A stretch of 64,000 nt of DNA from CAZSAT01 sp964604675 (GTDB lineage: Bacteria > Myxococcota_A > UBA796 > CAJQPC01), in the NCBI GenBank assembly GCA_964604675.1, contig CAZSAT010000002.1, positions 1 to 64,000 of the forward strand, in the 5' to 3' direction. Below are positions 1 through 7,786 of the stretch, piece after piece; within the stretch, counting starts at the first letter, position 1, and each line of letters begins with the position of its first letter. Both the position numbers and the translations under genes were made by a program. The notes under the pieces are model-generated. The model saw only the letters and a program-made list of their open reading frames with translations. It had not been told where the DNA came from and ran no database searches.

Positions 1-32
1 ACGTGCCGTGGGACGATCCCGACGCCTGGTAG
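1..32 (+). CDS. C-terminal end of an unidentified protein (partial)
   Basis: An open frame enters from the left edge and ends at a TAG at 30..32. The last residues read VPWDDPDAW, an acidic tail. Nothing about function can be said from nine codons. It is called only because the frame is open to the window edge and nothing else explains the sequence; it could be a chance frame. Confidence 0.3.
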   Translation, partial: VPWDDPDAW

Positions 33-103
33 GCCGCCGCCAACCACCGACGGAGCCGTGCCAACACCCATCAGAGGCTCACGCCCGTAAGTGCCTGAAA
101 ATG

Positions 104-151
104 TGGAGCCGAGAAGCGGACTCGAACCGCTGACCTGCTGATTACGAATCA
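104..151 (-). tRNA. 3' fragment of a tRNA-Thr (CGT anticodon), not an intact gene
   Basis: Read on the minus strand, this stretch matches tRNA positions 29 to 76: anticodon CGT (complement of 144..146), the 3' side of the anticodon stem TCAGC, a five-base variable loop, a perfect T stem AGCGG/CCGCT around a TTCGAGT loop, the 3' acceptor strand TCTCGGC, discriminator T and an encoded CCA. The 5' half is missing. Upstream bases agree only to position 29; positions 27 and 28 no longer pair, and no GCCGAGA acceptor strand or D arm follows. Such 3' halves are what tyrosine integrases leave as the distal attachment site of an island in a tRNA gene. By that geometry the element, or its remnant, would lie to the right. 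The fragment sits 14 bases past the stop of the protease gene. Confidence 0.85.
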
Positions 152-165
152 TGAGGCCTCAGACG

Positions 166-2088
166 TCAGGCGCGCAGGCGCCGTCGTGCGGCCATAGCGA
201 GGAGCGGCAGCAAGAGCCAGCCCCCCGCGGCGCCGGTGCCGCACGCGCAGTTCGGCTCCTGGCGAGGGTGGAAGCGGCTGTAGAGGGCCTGGAGGGTGAC
301 CTTGCCGAAGACCAGGTCGAGCGGCTCCAGCCCGCCGTCGTTGCGGCCGGCCAAGGCGAGGTAGAGCGTGCTGCCCGGCACGAGGGCGGGGGTGCTCTCG
401 GCATCGAGCAGCAGCCCGAAGTCTTCGGCGCCCTCCCACGCGTGGTCGAAGGTGACTGGGGTGGCGTAGCTCAAGCCGAGGGCGTCGAGCCCGATCGTCT
501 CGTGCAGCACGGGCTCGTCCTGGCGCAGCATGAGGGTCCAGCCGAGTCCGTTGGCTTCGCCGGGGTCCCACTCGCTGAGGCTCACCACGAGCGACGTGGC
601 GTCAGCCGGAACGTGCACCTGGAAGCCCGTGCCCGCCGGGACCAGCGCGTAGTCGTCCACGAGGCCGAGGTTCGGGAGGTAGAGCGCGTGGGGTTCACCG
701 TGGGTGAGGTCGACCACCCGGCCGCACCCCGGCAGGTTCGCGGCCTCCAGGTGTTCGCCGATGGCTGTGTGCGCGCTGCTGTCGATGCCGCCCGCGGCCG
801 CCAGCTCCGACGCGGTCTCGAGCAGGGCGGCCCCCGCCTCCGACCAGCTCGTGCCGGCACGCCAGGTGGGCAGGCTTCCCAGGAACAGGTCTGCGACCAC
901 GTCCGCGCCGATGCGCGTGTCCTGCACCATGTTCCAGGCCATGGCGCCGAGGACCTCGCCGTCGGCATGCACCTCGCCCCGGAGGTCGTCCGGGCAGCGC
1001 CGGTCGTCGTCCAGCTCGCGGATGGGGTCGGTGCGACCGGAGTGGGTCCCGGCGTAGGCCGCCATGTCGCCGTCGCCACCGAGCAGGATGGCGAACACGT
1101 CGGCTACCCCCTCGTTCAGCGCGCCGGGGCTCCAGTCCATCCCATACGCATCCGCGCCCATGAACCCGAGCCCCGCCGTGCGGGCGACCACCCCGTGCCC
1201 GAGCTCGTGGTAGGCCACGTCGGCGTCGTAGCCGAAGTCCACACCGTCCTCGGACTGGCCGAACGCGAGGTCCGCGCGGCCGTCGCCGTCGAGGTCGCCG
1301 TAGAAGGCGTTGGTCATGTCGAGGTTGCCCGCCACGAGCAGGGTGCCCACGTCGAGGCCGTGTTCCTCGTCGAGCCAGGCGGCCATCCGGTGCACGTGGT
1401 GGTAGAGGTGCACCTCGACGAAGGGGTCGTCGAAGGCGGCGGGGTCGGGCTCGTAGAGGTAGTCGCCGTCTTCGGGCTGGGCGAGCTGCTCCAGCTCGTC
1501 GCGGCTGCCCACCTCGAAGAGCCCTTCTGCGTCGGCGACGAGCGCGCAGGACCACGCCTCGACGTAGGGTCCGTTCAGCCCCCCGTCGGGGTCCAGGCCC
1601 TCCAGGGTGACCTGCTCGACCTCGCTCTCCAGGGGGTTGGAGGGGTAGACGAGGCCTTGGGAGGACCAGGCCGCGGGGCCGACGGCGAGCAGCTCACCGG
1701 TCACGCCGTCGAACCAGAGCTGCCAGCGGTCCCACGGCTGGCCGACCGCGCCCTCCACCCCGAAGACCGGTCGGAGCACCGGCCCGTCGGGCAGCCAGGC
1801 CTGCCGGACGAGCGCGGCACCGAGCGGTTGGTTCGCCAGGTCACTCGCGAGGGCCAGGGCCTGGTCGGGTGTGAGGGACGGCGGCTCCGCGCGGTCGACT
1901 TTCGGGGGCGCCCCGCGGGTCCAGAGCAGGTCTCCGGTTCCGTTGCGGGCCGCGACGGTCGGGTCGGCGAGCACGGGGAGCCCGTCCCAGAGGGGCTGCG
2001 AGCGCTCGCGGGTCCCGCCGGCCCAGGGGTGGGTGGTGGTGACGGCGCCCGGAGCGGCGTGCAGGGAGCTGGCGAGGAGCAGGAGCAT
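166..2088 (-). CDS. Secreted zinc metalloprotease with MYXO-CTERM-like tail
   Basis: About 640 residues. It starts with a hydrophobic signal peptide (MLLLLASSLHAAPGA). Near residues 291 to 295 is HELGH, the zinc-binding HExxH of the gluzincin metallopeptidases. About 30 residues later NEGVAD supplies the expected third zinc ligand (Glu), as in thermolysin-like (M4) and fungalysin-like (M36) families. The N-terminal 250 residues resemble a propeptide region. The protein ends with a Cys-rich motif (NCACGTG), a hydrophobic helix and an Arg cluster (AARRR), the layout of MYXO-CTERM sorting signals. It probably acts at the cell surface or outside the cell. Start chosen at 2088 because the signal peptide begins there; an in-frame extension to 2184 is basic and unlikely. 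A TAGGAC hexamer lies five bases before the ATG and there is no clear ribosome-binding site. Confidence 0.85.
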   Translation of the reverse strand: MLLLLASSLHAAPGAVTTTHPWAGGTRERSQPLWDGLPVLADPTVAARNGTGDLLWTRGAPPKVDRAEPPSLTPDQALALASDLANQPLGAALVRQAWLPDGPVLRPVFGVEGAVGQPWDRWQLWFDGVTGELLAVGPAAWSSQGLVYPSNPLESEVEQVTLEGLDPDGGLNGPYVEAWSCALVADAEGLFEVGSRDELEQLAQPEDGDYLYEPDPAAFDDPFVEVHLYHHVHRMAAWLDEEHGLDVGTLLVAGNLDMTNAFYGDLDGDGRADLAFGQSEDGVDFGYDADVAYHELGHGVVARTAGLGFMGADAYGMDWSPGALNEGVADVFAILLGGDGDMAAYAGTHSGRTDPIRELDDDRRCPDDLRGEVHADGEVLGAMAWNMVQDTRIGADVVADLFLGSLPTWRAGTSWSEAGAALLETASELAAAGGIDSSAHTAIGEHLEAANLPGCGRVVDLTHGEPHALYLPNLGLVDDYALVPAGTGFQVHVPADATSLVVSLSEWDPGEANGLGWTLMLRQDEPVLHETIGLDALGLSYATPVTFDHAWEGAEDFGLLLDAESTPALVPGSTLYLALAGRNDGGLEPLDLVFGKVTLQALYSRFHPRQEPNCACGTGAAGGWLLLPLLAMAARRRLRA

Positions 2089-2093
2089 GCGAC

Positions 2094-2111
2094 GTCCTAC
2101 CCCGCTACGCT
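2094..2111. promoter_or_regulatory. Two divergent -10-like hexamers in a 29-base intergenic region
   Basis: On the minus strand, TAGGAC (2094..2099) ends five bases before the ATG of the protease. On the plus strand, TACGCT (2106..2111) ends six bases before the GTG of the next gene. With only 29 bases between the genes there is no room for classical leaders, so both transcripts would start at or next to their initiation codons. The hexamers match the pattern seen before other first genes in this window. Confidence 0.5.
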
Positions 2112-2117
2112 GCCCTC

Positions 2118-2666
2118 GTGCTCCTGTCCCTGTCCCTCGCGCTGGCCGAACCGCTGCAGAGCACCGCCTTCGTGCCCCGACCACTGCTGGGCCGGACCGT
2201 TGCCGAGGTGCGCGGCGGCGTCGAGGGCGCCCAGCCGCTGGTGTGTGCCGAGGTGGCCCCCCACCGCTGGGTGTCGCTGGAGGGCTGCGGGAGCGGCGCC
2301 GGCTTCGTGTACCCGGGCCAGGACGTGTCCGAGCTCGTGCACTTTCGCGCCGAGGCGACCCTGCCGCTGGTGGACCGCGGTCGCTTCAGCCTCCTGGCCC
2401 AACCCGGGCTGGGCTTCGCCGAGCTCGAGGCGGGAGCCGACGCGCCGGGCTTCCTGTTCGGCGAGGCGCGGTCGGTCGACCAGCGCGAGGCCGCCGGTCC
2501 GGAGCTGTCGGGCAGCCTGAAGGTGCGGGCGTGGCCGCACGAGCGCTTCCACGCCGCCGGCGAGCTGAGCGGAGGCGCCGCGTGGATGCCGGCCGCGCCC
2601 ACGGTGCTGGGAGAGGGTGGCCCGCTGGTGCCCTTCGTGCAGGCGACGATCGGGCTGGGCCTCTGA
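2118..2666 (+). CDS. Secreted hypothetical protein, possibly outer-membrane associated
   Basis: 182 residues with an N-terminal signal peptide (MLLSLSLALAEP, GTG start). The mature part alternates hydrophobic and polar residues and ends in PFVQATIGLGL, which resembles the final strand of a small outer-membrane barrel. One pair of cysteines (VCAEV and EGCGSG) could form a disulfide. I do not recognise a family. It is transcribed away from the protease gene and its stop lies 52 bases before priA. The start is supported by the signal peptide and by a TACGCT hexamer six bases upstream. Confidence 0.6.
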   Translation: MLLSLSLALAEPLQSTAFVPRPLLGRTVAEVRGGVEGAQPLVCAEVAPHRWVSLEGCGSGAGFVYPGQDVSELVHFRAEATLPLVDRGRFSLLAQPGLGFAELEAGADAPGFLFGEARSVDQREAAGPELSGSLKVRAWPHERFHAAGELSGGAAWMPAAPTVLGEGGPLVPFVQATIGLGL

Positions 2667-2718
2667 CCAGAACCTGTCCGCCCGCTGGCGGGGCGCCGTG
2701 ACCGCGGTAGGTGCACCC

Positions 2719-5169
2719 ATGGCCGCGCAGTCCAGCCTCCTGCCCACGCCGGCCCTGGCCGAGGTCGCGGTGCCCCTGCCGCTGCACCAGCGCTTCACCT
2801 ACGTGGTGCCGCCGGCGCTGGACGCCCAGCTGGCGCTCGGCCACGTGGTGCGGGTGCCCTTCGGGCCACGCACCCTCACCGGCTACGTGGTCGACCGGGC
2901 ACCCACGCTCGAGGTGCCGGTCGAGAAGCTCCGGGCGGTCACGGCCCTGGTCGACCCGCTGCCGGCCTTCGATCAGGACCAGCTCGGCTTCTTCCGGTGG
3001 ATCGCAGGCTACTACCGGGCCGGCCTCGGCGAGGTCATCGCCACGGCCTTGCCCTCGGGCATGCGCGCCACCAGCCACATGGTGTTCCGCGCCACCGACG
3101 AAGGGGTGGAGGCGCTCGCGGTGAACGCGGTGGCCGGCGTGCACGCCGAGGTGCTGCGCGAGGTCATCGCCCGTCCGGGGCTCACCCGCCGCGGGCTCGT
3201 GCGGCGCCTGCGGGAGCTGCTGCAGAACGAGCAGGTGGAGGGTGCGCTCGACGCGCTGCGGCGCAAGGAGCTGGTGGTCGGCGAGCAGGACACGCCGGGT
3301 GGCCTGGGGGGCATGCAGAAGGTCGTGCGCCTGATCGTGCCCGCGGCGGAGGTGCTGGAGCGGCTGCCGCGCGCGGGGAAGCGGCAGCGGGAGGTGGTCG
3401 ACGCCGTGGCCGAGGCCGGCGGGGTGCTCGCCCTGGCGGCGCTGGCGGCCCTGCAGGGACCGTATGCGCGCACGGCGGCCCGAAAGCTCGTCGAGGCCGG
3501 CATCCTCGCCGACGAGCTGGTCGAGGTGCGGGATCCCGTGGTGGCCGGGGAGCTGCCGGCGAGCAGCGAGCCGCCGGTGCTCACCGCTGCGCAGGAAGCA
3601 GCGGTGGAGGCCATCGCGGGGGAGCCCAGGCCGTGGCTGCTCCACGGGGTGACCGGCTCCGGCAAGACCGAGGTCTACCTGCACGCGGCCTCCCGGGTGC
3701 TCGAGCGCGACCAGCAGGTGCTCGTGCTCGTGCCGGAGATCGGGCTCACGCCGCTCCTGACCGGGCGCTTCCGGGCCCGCTTCGGCGAGCGCATCGCGGT
3801 GCTGCACTCCGGTCTCACGGGCGCGCAGCGGCTCCGGGAGTGGCGACGCATCCGGTCGGGTGAGGCGACGGTGGCCATTGGCGCGCGCTCCGCCCTCTTC
3901 GCGCCCTTCCGGGCCCTGGGGCTGTTGGTGGTCGACGAGGAGCACGACGACTCCTACAAGCAGGACGAGGGCGTTCGCTACAGCGCCCGGGACCTCGCGG
4001 TGGTGCTGGGGCACCTGCGTGGCGCCGCCGTGGTGCTGGGCTCGGCCACCCCGTCCATGGAGACCTGGGAGAACGCTCGGGCCGAGCGCTATGGACTGCT
4101 CCAGCTGTTGGAGCGCCCCACGCCGCGCCCCGTGCCCACGGTGGAGCTGGTCGACCTGAACCGCGTCGCGCGGGTGGACGGCCGGCCGCCGGTGCTGGCT
4201 CCGGTGGTCGTGCAGGCCCTCCGCGACTGCTTCGACGGTGGCGGGAAGGCCATCGTGTTGTTCAACCGCCGGGGCTACGCCAACAGCGTGCAGTGCCCGG
4301 ACTGCGGCGGCGGCTACGCCTGTCCGAGCTGCGGCGTGAACCTGGTGCTGCACATGCGGCAGCGCACCCTCACGTGCCACTACTGCGGGTTCCACAGGCC
4401 CTACAGCCCCGCCTGCCCCTCGTGCACGGGCACCCTCGACGTGCTCGGGCAGGGCACCCAGCGGGTCGAGGAAGCCCTCGATCGCCTGTTCCCCGACGTG
4501 CCGGTGGGTCGGATGGACGCCGACACCACCCAGGTCCGGGGCAGCCACCACGCCATCCTCGAGGCCTTCCGCCGCGGCGAGACCCGCATGCTCGTGGGCA
4601 CCCAGATCGTGGCCAAGGGGCACGACTTCCCCGACGTGCACCTCGCCGTGGTGGTGAGCGCCGACCACACCCTGCACATGCCGGACTTCCGTGCCGCCGA
4701 GCGCACCTACGCGCTCTTGACCCAGGTCGCGGGCCGCGCTGGCCGGGGGGACGTGACGGGTCGCGTGCTGGTGCAGACCCACCAGCGGGACCACTTCGTC
4801 TTCCAGCACCTCGACGACTTCGCCGCCTTCATGGACGAGGAGCGCCGGCTGCGCCAGACCCTGCGCTACCCGCCGTTCCGGCGCCTCGTGCTCCTGCGGG
4901 TCGAGGGCGCCGAGCGCTCCGACGCCATGCGCGAGGCCGTTCGGTTGGCGAAGCGGCTCCGCGACGCCGCGCCGAAGGACGGGGTGATGGTCCTCGGCCC
5001 GGTGCCCGCCGCCATGCCCCGCCTCGTGGGGCGGTGGCGCTTCCAGATCCTGCTCAAGGGCCAACGCAGCCGCGACTTCCAGCGCTGGTTGGCCGGCGTC
5101 GAGCTCTCCGTGCCCACCCGAAAGGGCGTACGGCTCGTGATCGACGTGGACCCCCGCCACCTGATGTGA
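2719..5169 (+). CDS. priA: Primosomal replication restart helicase PriA
   Basis: 816 residues, a normal length for PriA, the 3'-to-5' DNA helicase that recognises stalled replication forks and reloads the replicative helicase. The N-terminal DNA-binding domain begins VAVPLPLHQRFTY. The Walker A motif GVTGSGKT is near residues 310 to 317 and the Walker B DEEH near 407. Around residues 526 to 575 lie eight cysteines in CxxC pairs (CPDCGGGYACPSC, CHYC, CPSC), the two PriA zinc sites between the helicase lobes. The C-terminal lobe contains GTQIVAKGHDFPDV and QVAGRAGR. The start at 2719 gives the conserved N-terminus; an upstream extension would overlap the previous gene in an unrelated frame. Its stop is two bases before the next ATG, so the two genes are probably co-transcribed. 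Confidence 0.97.
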   Translation: MAAQSSLLPTPALAEVAVPLPLHQRFTYVVPPALDAQLALGHVVRVPFGPRTLTGYVVDRAPTLEVPVEKLRAVTALVDPLPAFDQDQLGFFRWIAGYYRAGLGEVIATALPSGMRATSHMVFRATDEGVEALAVNAVAGVHAEVLREVIARPGLTRRGLVRRLRELLQNEQVEGALDALRRKELVVGEQDTPGGLGGMQKVVRLIVPAAEVLERLPRAGKRQREVVDAVAEAGGVLALAALAALQGPYARTAARKLVEAGILADELVEVRDPVVAGELPASSEPPVLTAAQEAAVEAIAGEPRPWLLHGVTGSGKTEVYLHAASRVLERDQQVLVLVPEIGLTPLLTGRFRARFGERIAVLHSGLTGAQRLREWRRIRSGEATVAIGARSALFAPFRALGLLVVDEEHDDSYKQDEGVRYSARDLAVVLGHLRGAAVVLGSATPSMETWENARAERYGLLQLLERPTPRPVPTVELVDLNRVARVDGRPPVLAPVVVQALRDCFDGGGKAIVLFNRRGYANSVQCPDCGGGYACPSCGVNLVLHMRQRTLTCHYCGFHRPYSPACPSCTGTLDVLGQGTQRVEEALDRLFPDVPVGRMDADTTQVRGSHHAILEAFRRGETRMLVGTQIVAKGHDFPDVHLAVVVSADHTLHMPDFRAAERTYALLTQVAGRAGRGDVTGRVLVQTHQRDHFVFQHLDDFAAFMDEERRLRQTLRYPPFRRLVLLRVEGAERSDAMREAVRLAKRLRDAAPKDGVMVLGPVPAAMPRLVGRWRFQILLKGQRSRDFQRWLAGVELSVPTRKGVRLVIDVDPRHLM

Positions 5170-5171
5170 CG

Positions 5172-6176
5172 ATGAAGGCCTTCCTGCTCGCCGCCGGCTT
5201 CGGCACCCGCCTCCGGCCCCTCACCCTCCACCGACCGAAGCCGCTGGTGCCGGTGTGCGGGTTGCCGATGCTCGACTATGCGCTCGCGCTCGTGCAGCGG
5301 CATGGGCTCGGCGGTGCCGTGGTCAACGCCCACTGGCTCCCGGAGCAGGTGGCGGCCTGGGCCGCCGCCCAGTCCGTCCCCCTCACGGTGTCGGTGGAGG
5401 CGCCGGCGATCCTCGGCACCGGTGGCGGGCTCAGGAAGGCGCTGCCCGATCTGTCCGAGCGCTTCGTGGTGGTGAACGGCGACATCCTCTGCGACGTCGA
5501 CCTCCGCGCCTTGCTCGACGCGGTGCCCGAGGCGGGGGCGGCCATGGCGCTGCGCGTGCTCCAGAGCGGTGAGCGCTACGGCGTGGTGGCCTCGGACGGC
5601 GAGGTGGTCACCGACCTGGTGGGGCTGGCGCGGTGCGCCGCTCGGGGCACGGAAGACCGCTCCACCCACTTCACGGGGGTGCACGCGATGAGCCGGGCGG
5701 CCCTGCAGCGCGTGCCCGCCCAGGGCGAAGCCTGCGTGGTGCGCAGCGCCTACACCGAGCTGGTCCCCCAACGCCTCGTGGCGGCACGACCTCACGCAGG
5801 GACGTGGTTCGACGTCGGCACGCCCGCCGCCTGGCTCCGCGCCAACCTCGAGGCGCTCCGGGGCACGCTGTCGCTGCCCATCGACCCGTGGTCCCGGGTG
5901 GGCTGGGGCGTCGACGCTCGGGGCCGGGAGCACGGCCGGCGCGATGCGGTGGCGAGCGTGCAGCCCGCGGGCGCAGCCTGGATCGGCCCCGGCGCGGTGG
6001 TGGAGCCGGGGGCCGTGCTCGGGCCGGACGTGGTGGTCGGGGCGGGCGCCGTGGTGCGGAGCGGCGCGCGGCTCGCCCGTGCGGTCGTGTGGGATGGGGT
6101 GGTGGTGCCGCCGGAGGTGGCGCTCCGGGGCGGCTGTGTCCACGATGGCGGCGTGCTCGCGATCGACGCGCCGTGA
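5172..6176 (+). CDS. Sugar-1-phosphate nucleotidyltransferase
   Basis: 334 residues. The N-terminus MKAFLLAAGFGTRLRPLT is the nucleotide-binding signature of NDP-sugar pyrophosphorylases (GxGTRLxPLT), followed by the KPLVPV motif. Residues around GTGGGLRKA and VVNGDILCDVD carry substrate- and metal-binding residues, and FTGVHAMSR and WFDVGTP are typical of the MurNAc-1-P or mannose-1-P branch. From about residue 255 a valine/glycine-rich stretch (WIGPGAVVEPGAVLGPDVVV) forms hexapeptide turns of a left-handed beta helix. It should make an activated sugar for the envelope; the exact sugar cannot be read from the sequence. It follows priA by two bases. Confidence 0.85.
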   Translation: MKAFLLAAGFGTRLRPLTLHRPKPLVPVCGLPMLDYALALVQRHGLGGAVVNAHWLPEQVAAWAAAQSVPLTVSVEAPAILGTGGGLRKALPDLSERFVVVNGDILCDVDLRALLDAVPEAGAAMALRVLQSGERYGVVASDGEVVTDLVGLARCAARGTEDRSTHFTGVHAMSRAALQRVPAQGEACVVRSAYTELVPQRLVAARPHAGTWFDVGTPAAWLRANLEALRGTLSLPIDPWSRVGWGVDARGREHGRRDAVASVQPAGAAWIGPGAVVEPGAVLGPDVVVGAGAVVRSGARLARAVVWDGVVVPPEVALRGGCVHDGGVLAIDAP

Positions 6177-6398
6177 ACGCTCCTGGCCCGCGTTCGGATC
6201 GGACGCAGCGGCGTCCGGTGTCGCCAGCATCCTGTTACCGTGCCTCTACGCCGAGTTGATCGGGCCTCGCCGGCCCTTCGGGCCCCCAGCGACCCCGCGC
6301 CTCCTCGACGTGCCCCGGGCACGCCTTCGTCGGACGCGTGGCCACTGGGAACCCGAATGACCTGGCGATCCTCCCATCAACTCGACCCAGAGGCACGT

Positions 6399-6404
6399 TA
6401 GCTT
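6399..6404 (+). promoter_or_regulatory. -10-like hexamer TAGCTT before the PP2C phosphatase
   Basis: TAGCTT ends six bases before the GTG start at 6411, the same arrangement found before many first genes here. No Shine-Dalgarno sequence is visible. The rest of the 234-base gap (6177..6410) holds only a short GGCCC/GGGCC hairpin near 6270, which might end the upstream transcript; I see no gene in it. Confidence 0.5.
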
Positions 6405-6410
6405 TCCACG

Positions 6411-7298
6411 GTGTCGGATCGCTTGACCATCGGCGTGGTGTGCACCCGCGGCATCGGCCCGGGACGCGGCGGACGCAGCGCCAACGAGGACAACTACCTC
6501 GTGTGCCGCGGATCCGAGGCGCGCTTTCGCGACGACGAGCGCGAGAGCGTGAGCCGCGTGAACGCCATCGGCACCCTGGTGGCGGTGGCCGACGGCATGG
6601 GCGGCCACGAGGACGGCGAGCTGGCCAGCGCCGCGGCGGTGCAGGCGATGACCCGGCTGTTCAAGCGCGGCCACCCCGCCACCCCGGAGTCCCACCTCCG
6701 TCGCTTCGTGCTCGACGCCCACCGTCGACTTCGGCAGAAGGCCGCGGAGCGCGGGCCGGTGCGCATGGGCACCACCCTCACCCTGCTGTGGGTGCTGGAG
6801 GGCAAGGCCAGCTGGTGCCACGTGGGCGACTCGCGGCTCTACCACCACCGTCGCGGGCTGCTGAGGCAGCTCACCAAGGACCACACCTGGACCGAGTTCG
6901 CGGGCCGCGACGGGCGCGAGTCGCCGATCGATCGCGGCTTCCTGGCCCAGAACTTCGTGTATGGCTCCCGGGGCTTCGGCGACGACGAGGGGATCCGCAT
7001 CGACCTGGGCACCGACACCGGCACCTTGGAGCTGAACGACGGCGACCGCTTCGTGCTCTGCAGCGACGGGCTCAGCTCCTTCGTGCCGCAGCACCGCATC
7101 GCCGACGTGCTGAAGGAGACCCCGAACCCGCAGGCCGCGGCCACCGTGCTGGTGGAGCGCGCCCTGGCCGCCGGCTCCGACGACAACGTCACCGTGATCG
7201 TGATCCGGGTGGACGCCACCCCCCGCCGCCGCCGCGGTTGGGAGCCGGAGCCGGAGTCCAGTGGCGACGACGACACGCTCGTGCCGGAGGTCTTCTGA
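6411..7298 (+). CDS. PP2C-type Ser/Thr protein phosphatase
   Basis: 295 residues. The metal-binding motifs of the PPM family are all present: RSANEDNY near residue 23 (first Asp), VADGMGGHEDGE near 60, GTTLTLL, HVGDSRLY near 140, LCSDGL near 217 and GSDDNVTVIVI near 265. It dephosphorylates serine and threonine in the cytoplasm using two Mn or Mg ions, and would oppose kinases such as those at 38716 and 61904. The C-terminus is Arg-rich, then acidic. There is no membrane segment. GTG start; a TAGCTT hexamer lies six bases upstream. It converges on dksA with 29 bases between the stops. Confidence 0.93.
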   Translation: MSDRLTIGVVCTRGIGPGRGGRSANEDNYLVCRGSEARFRDDERESVSRVNAIGTLVAVADGMGGHEDGELASAAAVQAMTRLFKRGHPATPESHLRRFVLDAHRRLRQKAAERGPVRMGTTLTLLWVLEGKASWCHVGDSRLYHHRRGLLRQLTKDHTWTEFAGRDGRESPIDRGFLAQNFVYGSRGFGDDEGIRIDLGTDTGTLELNDGDRFVLCSDGLSSFVPQHRIADVLKETPNPQAAATVLVERALAAGSDDNVTVIVIRVDATPRRRRGWEPEPESSGDDDTLVPEVF

Positions 7299-7327
7299 CC
7301 CGGGTGCTGTAAGAGCCCGTCTGCTCG

Positions 7328-7693
7328 CTAGAACGTGCGGCTGCGACGCTCGAGCATCTCCGCCTCGGTCTTGCAGTCGATGCACTGCATGGCCACGGGA
7401 CGCGCGATGAGGCGCTTCTCGGCGATCTCTTCGCCGCAGGTGGCGCAGAAGCCGTACTCGCCTTCGTCGATCCGGGTGAGCCCTTCGCGGATCTTGTGGA
7501 TCAGCGAGCGCTCCCGATCCCGCAGCCGCAGCGTGAACTCGCGGTTCGACTCCATGGACGCGAGGTCGATGACATCCGCCAGCGATTCCTTGTCGCCCGT
7601 GAGGTCGCGGATCTCGGCGCCGGCTTCGGCGAGGAGCACCTCGAGGCGCTCGGTGAGCAGCTTGCGGAAGAACTCGAGCTTCTCGGGCTCCAT
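7328..7693 (-). CDS. dksA: DksA/TraR-type RNA polymerase-binding zinc-finger protein
   Basis: 121 residues. A long N-terminal coiled coil (MEPEKLEFFRKLLTERLEVLL) carries the tip motif SLADVIDLASMES. A C-terminal zinc finger with the canonical CxxC-x17-CxxC spacing follows (FCATC to CIDC). DksA enters the secondary channel of RNA polymerase and, with ppGpp, adjusts promoter use under starvation. Start chosen at 7693 because AGGGGA stands eight to nine bases upstream and the family N-terminus begins there; an extension to 7768 is compositionally different. This is one of the few genes here with a clear Shine-Dalgarno sequence. Confidence 0.9.
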   Translation of the reverse strand: MEPEKLEFFRKLLTERLEVLLAEAGAEIRDLTGDKESLADVIDLASMESNREFTLRLRDRERSLIHKIREGLTRIDEGEYGFCATCGEEIAEKRLIARPVAMQCIDCKTEAEMLERRSRTF

Positions 7694-7749
7694 GACGTCC
7701 CCTACTGGCAGCGGGAAGAGAGCGACCGGGGCGCGGGTCAGATGCGCCG

Positions 7750-7778
7750 TTGACCCGGTCGAAAGCACCCAATACTAA
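7750..7778 (+). promoter_or_regulatory. Sigma-70-type promoter with minimal leader
   Basis: TTGACC (7750..7755) and TACTAA (7773..7778) are separated by exactly 17 bases, close to the vegetative consensus. Transcription should start near 7785, within two or three bases of the ATG at 7787, so the message of the outer-membrane protein would be leaderless or nearly so. This is the clearest two-box promoter in the window. Confidence 0.65.
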
Positions 7779-7786
7779 GCCGCCTC

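Noticed and set aside
104..179. A complete tRNA gene
   Set aside because: Bases upstream of the anticodon loop cannot form the D arm, the acceptor pairing strand or the lower anticodon stem.
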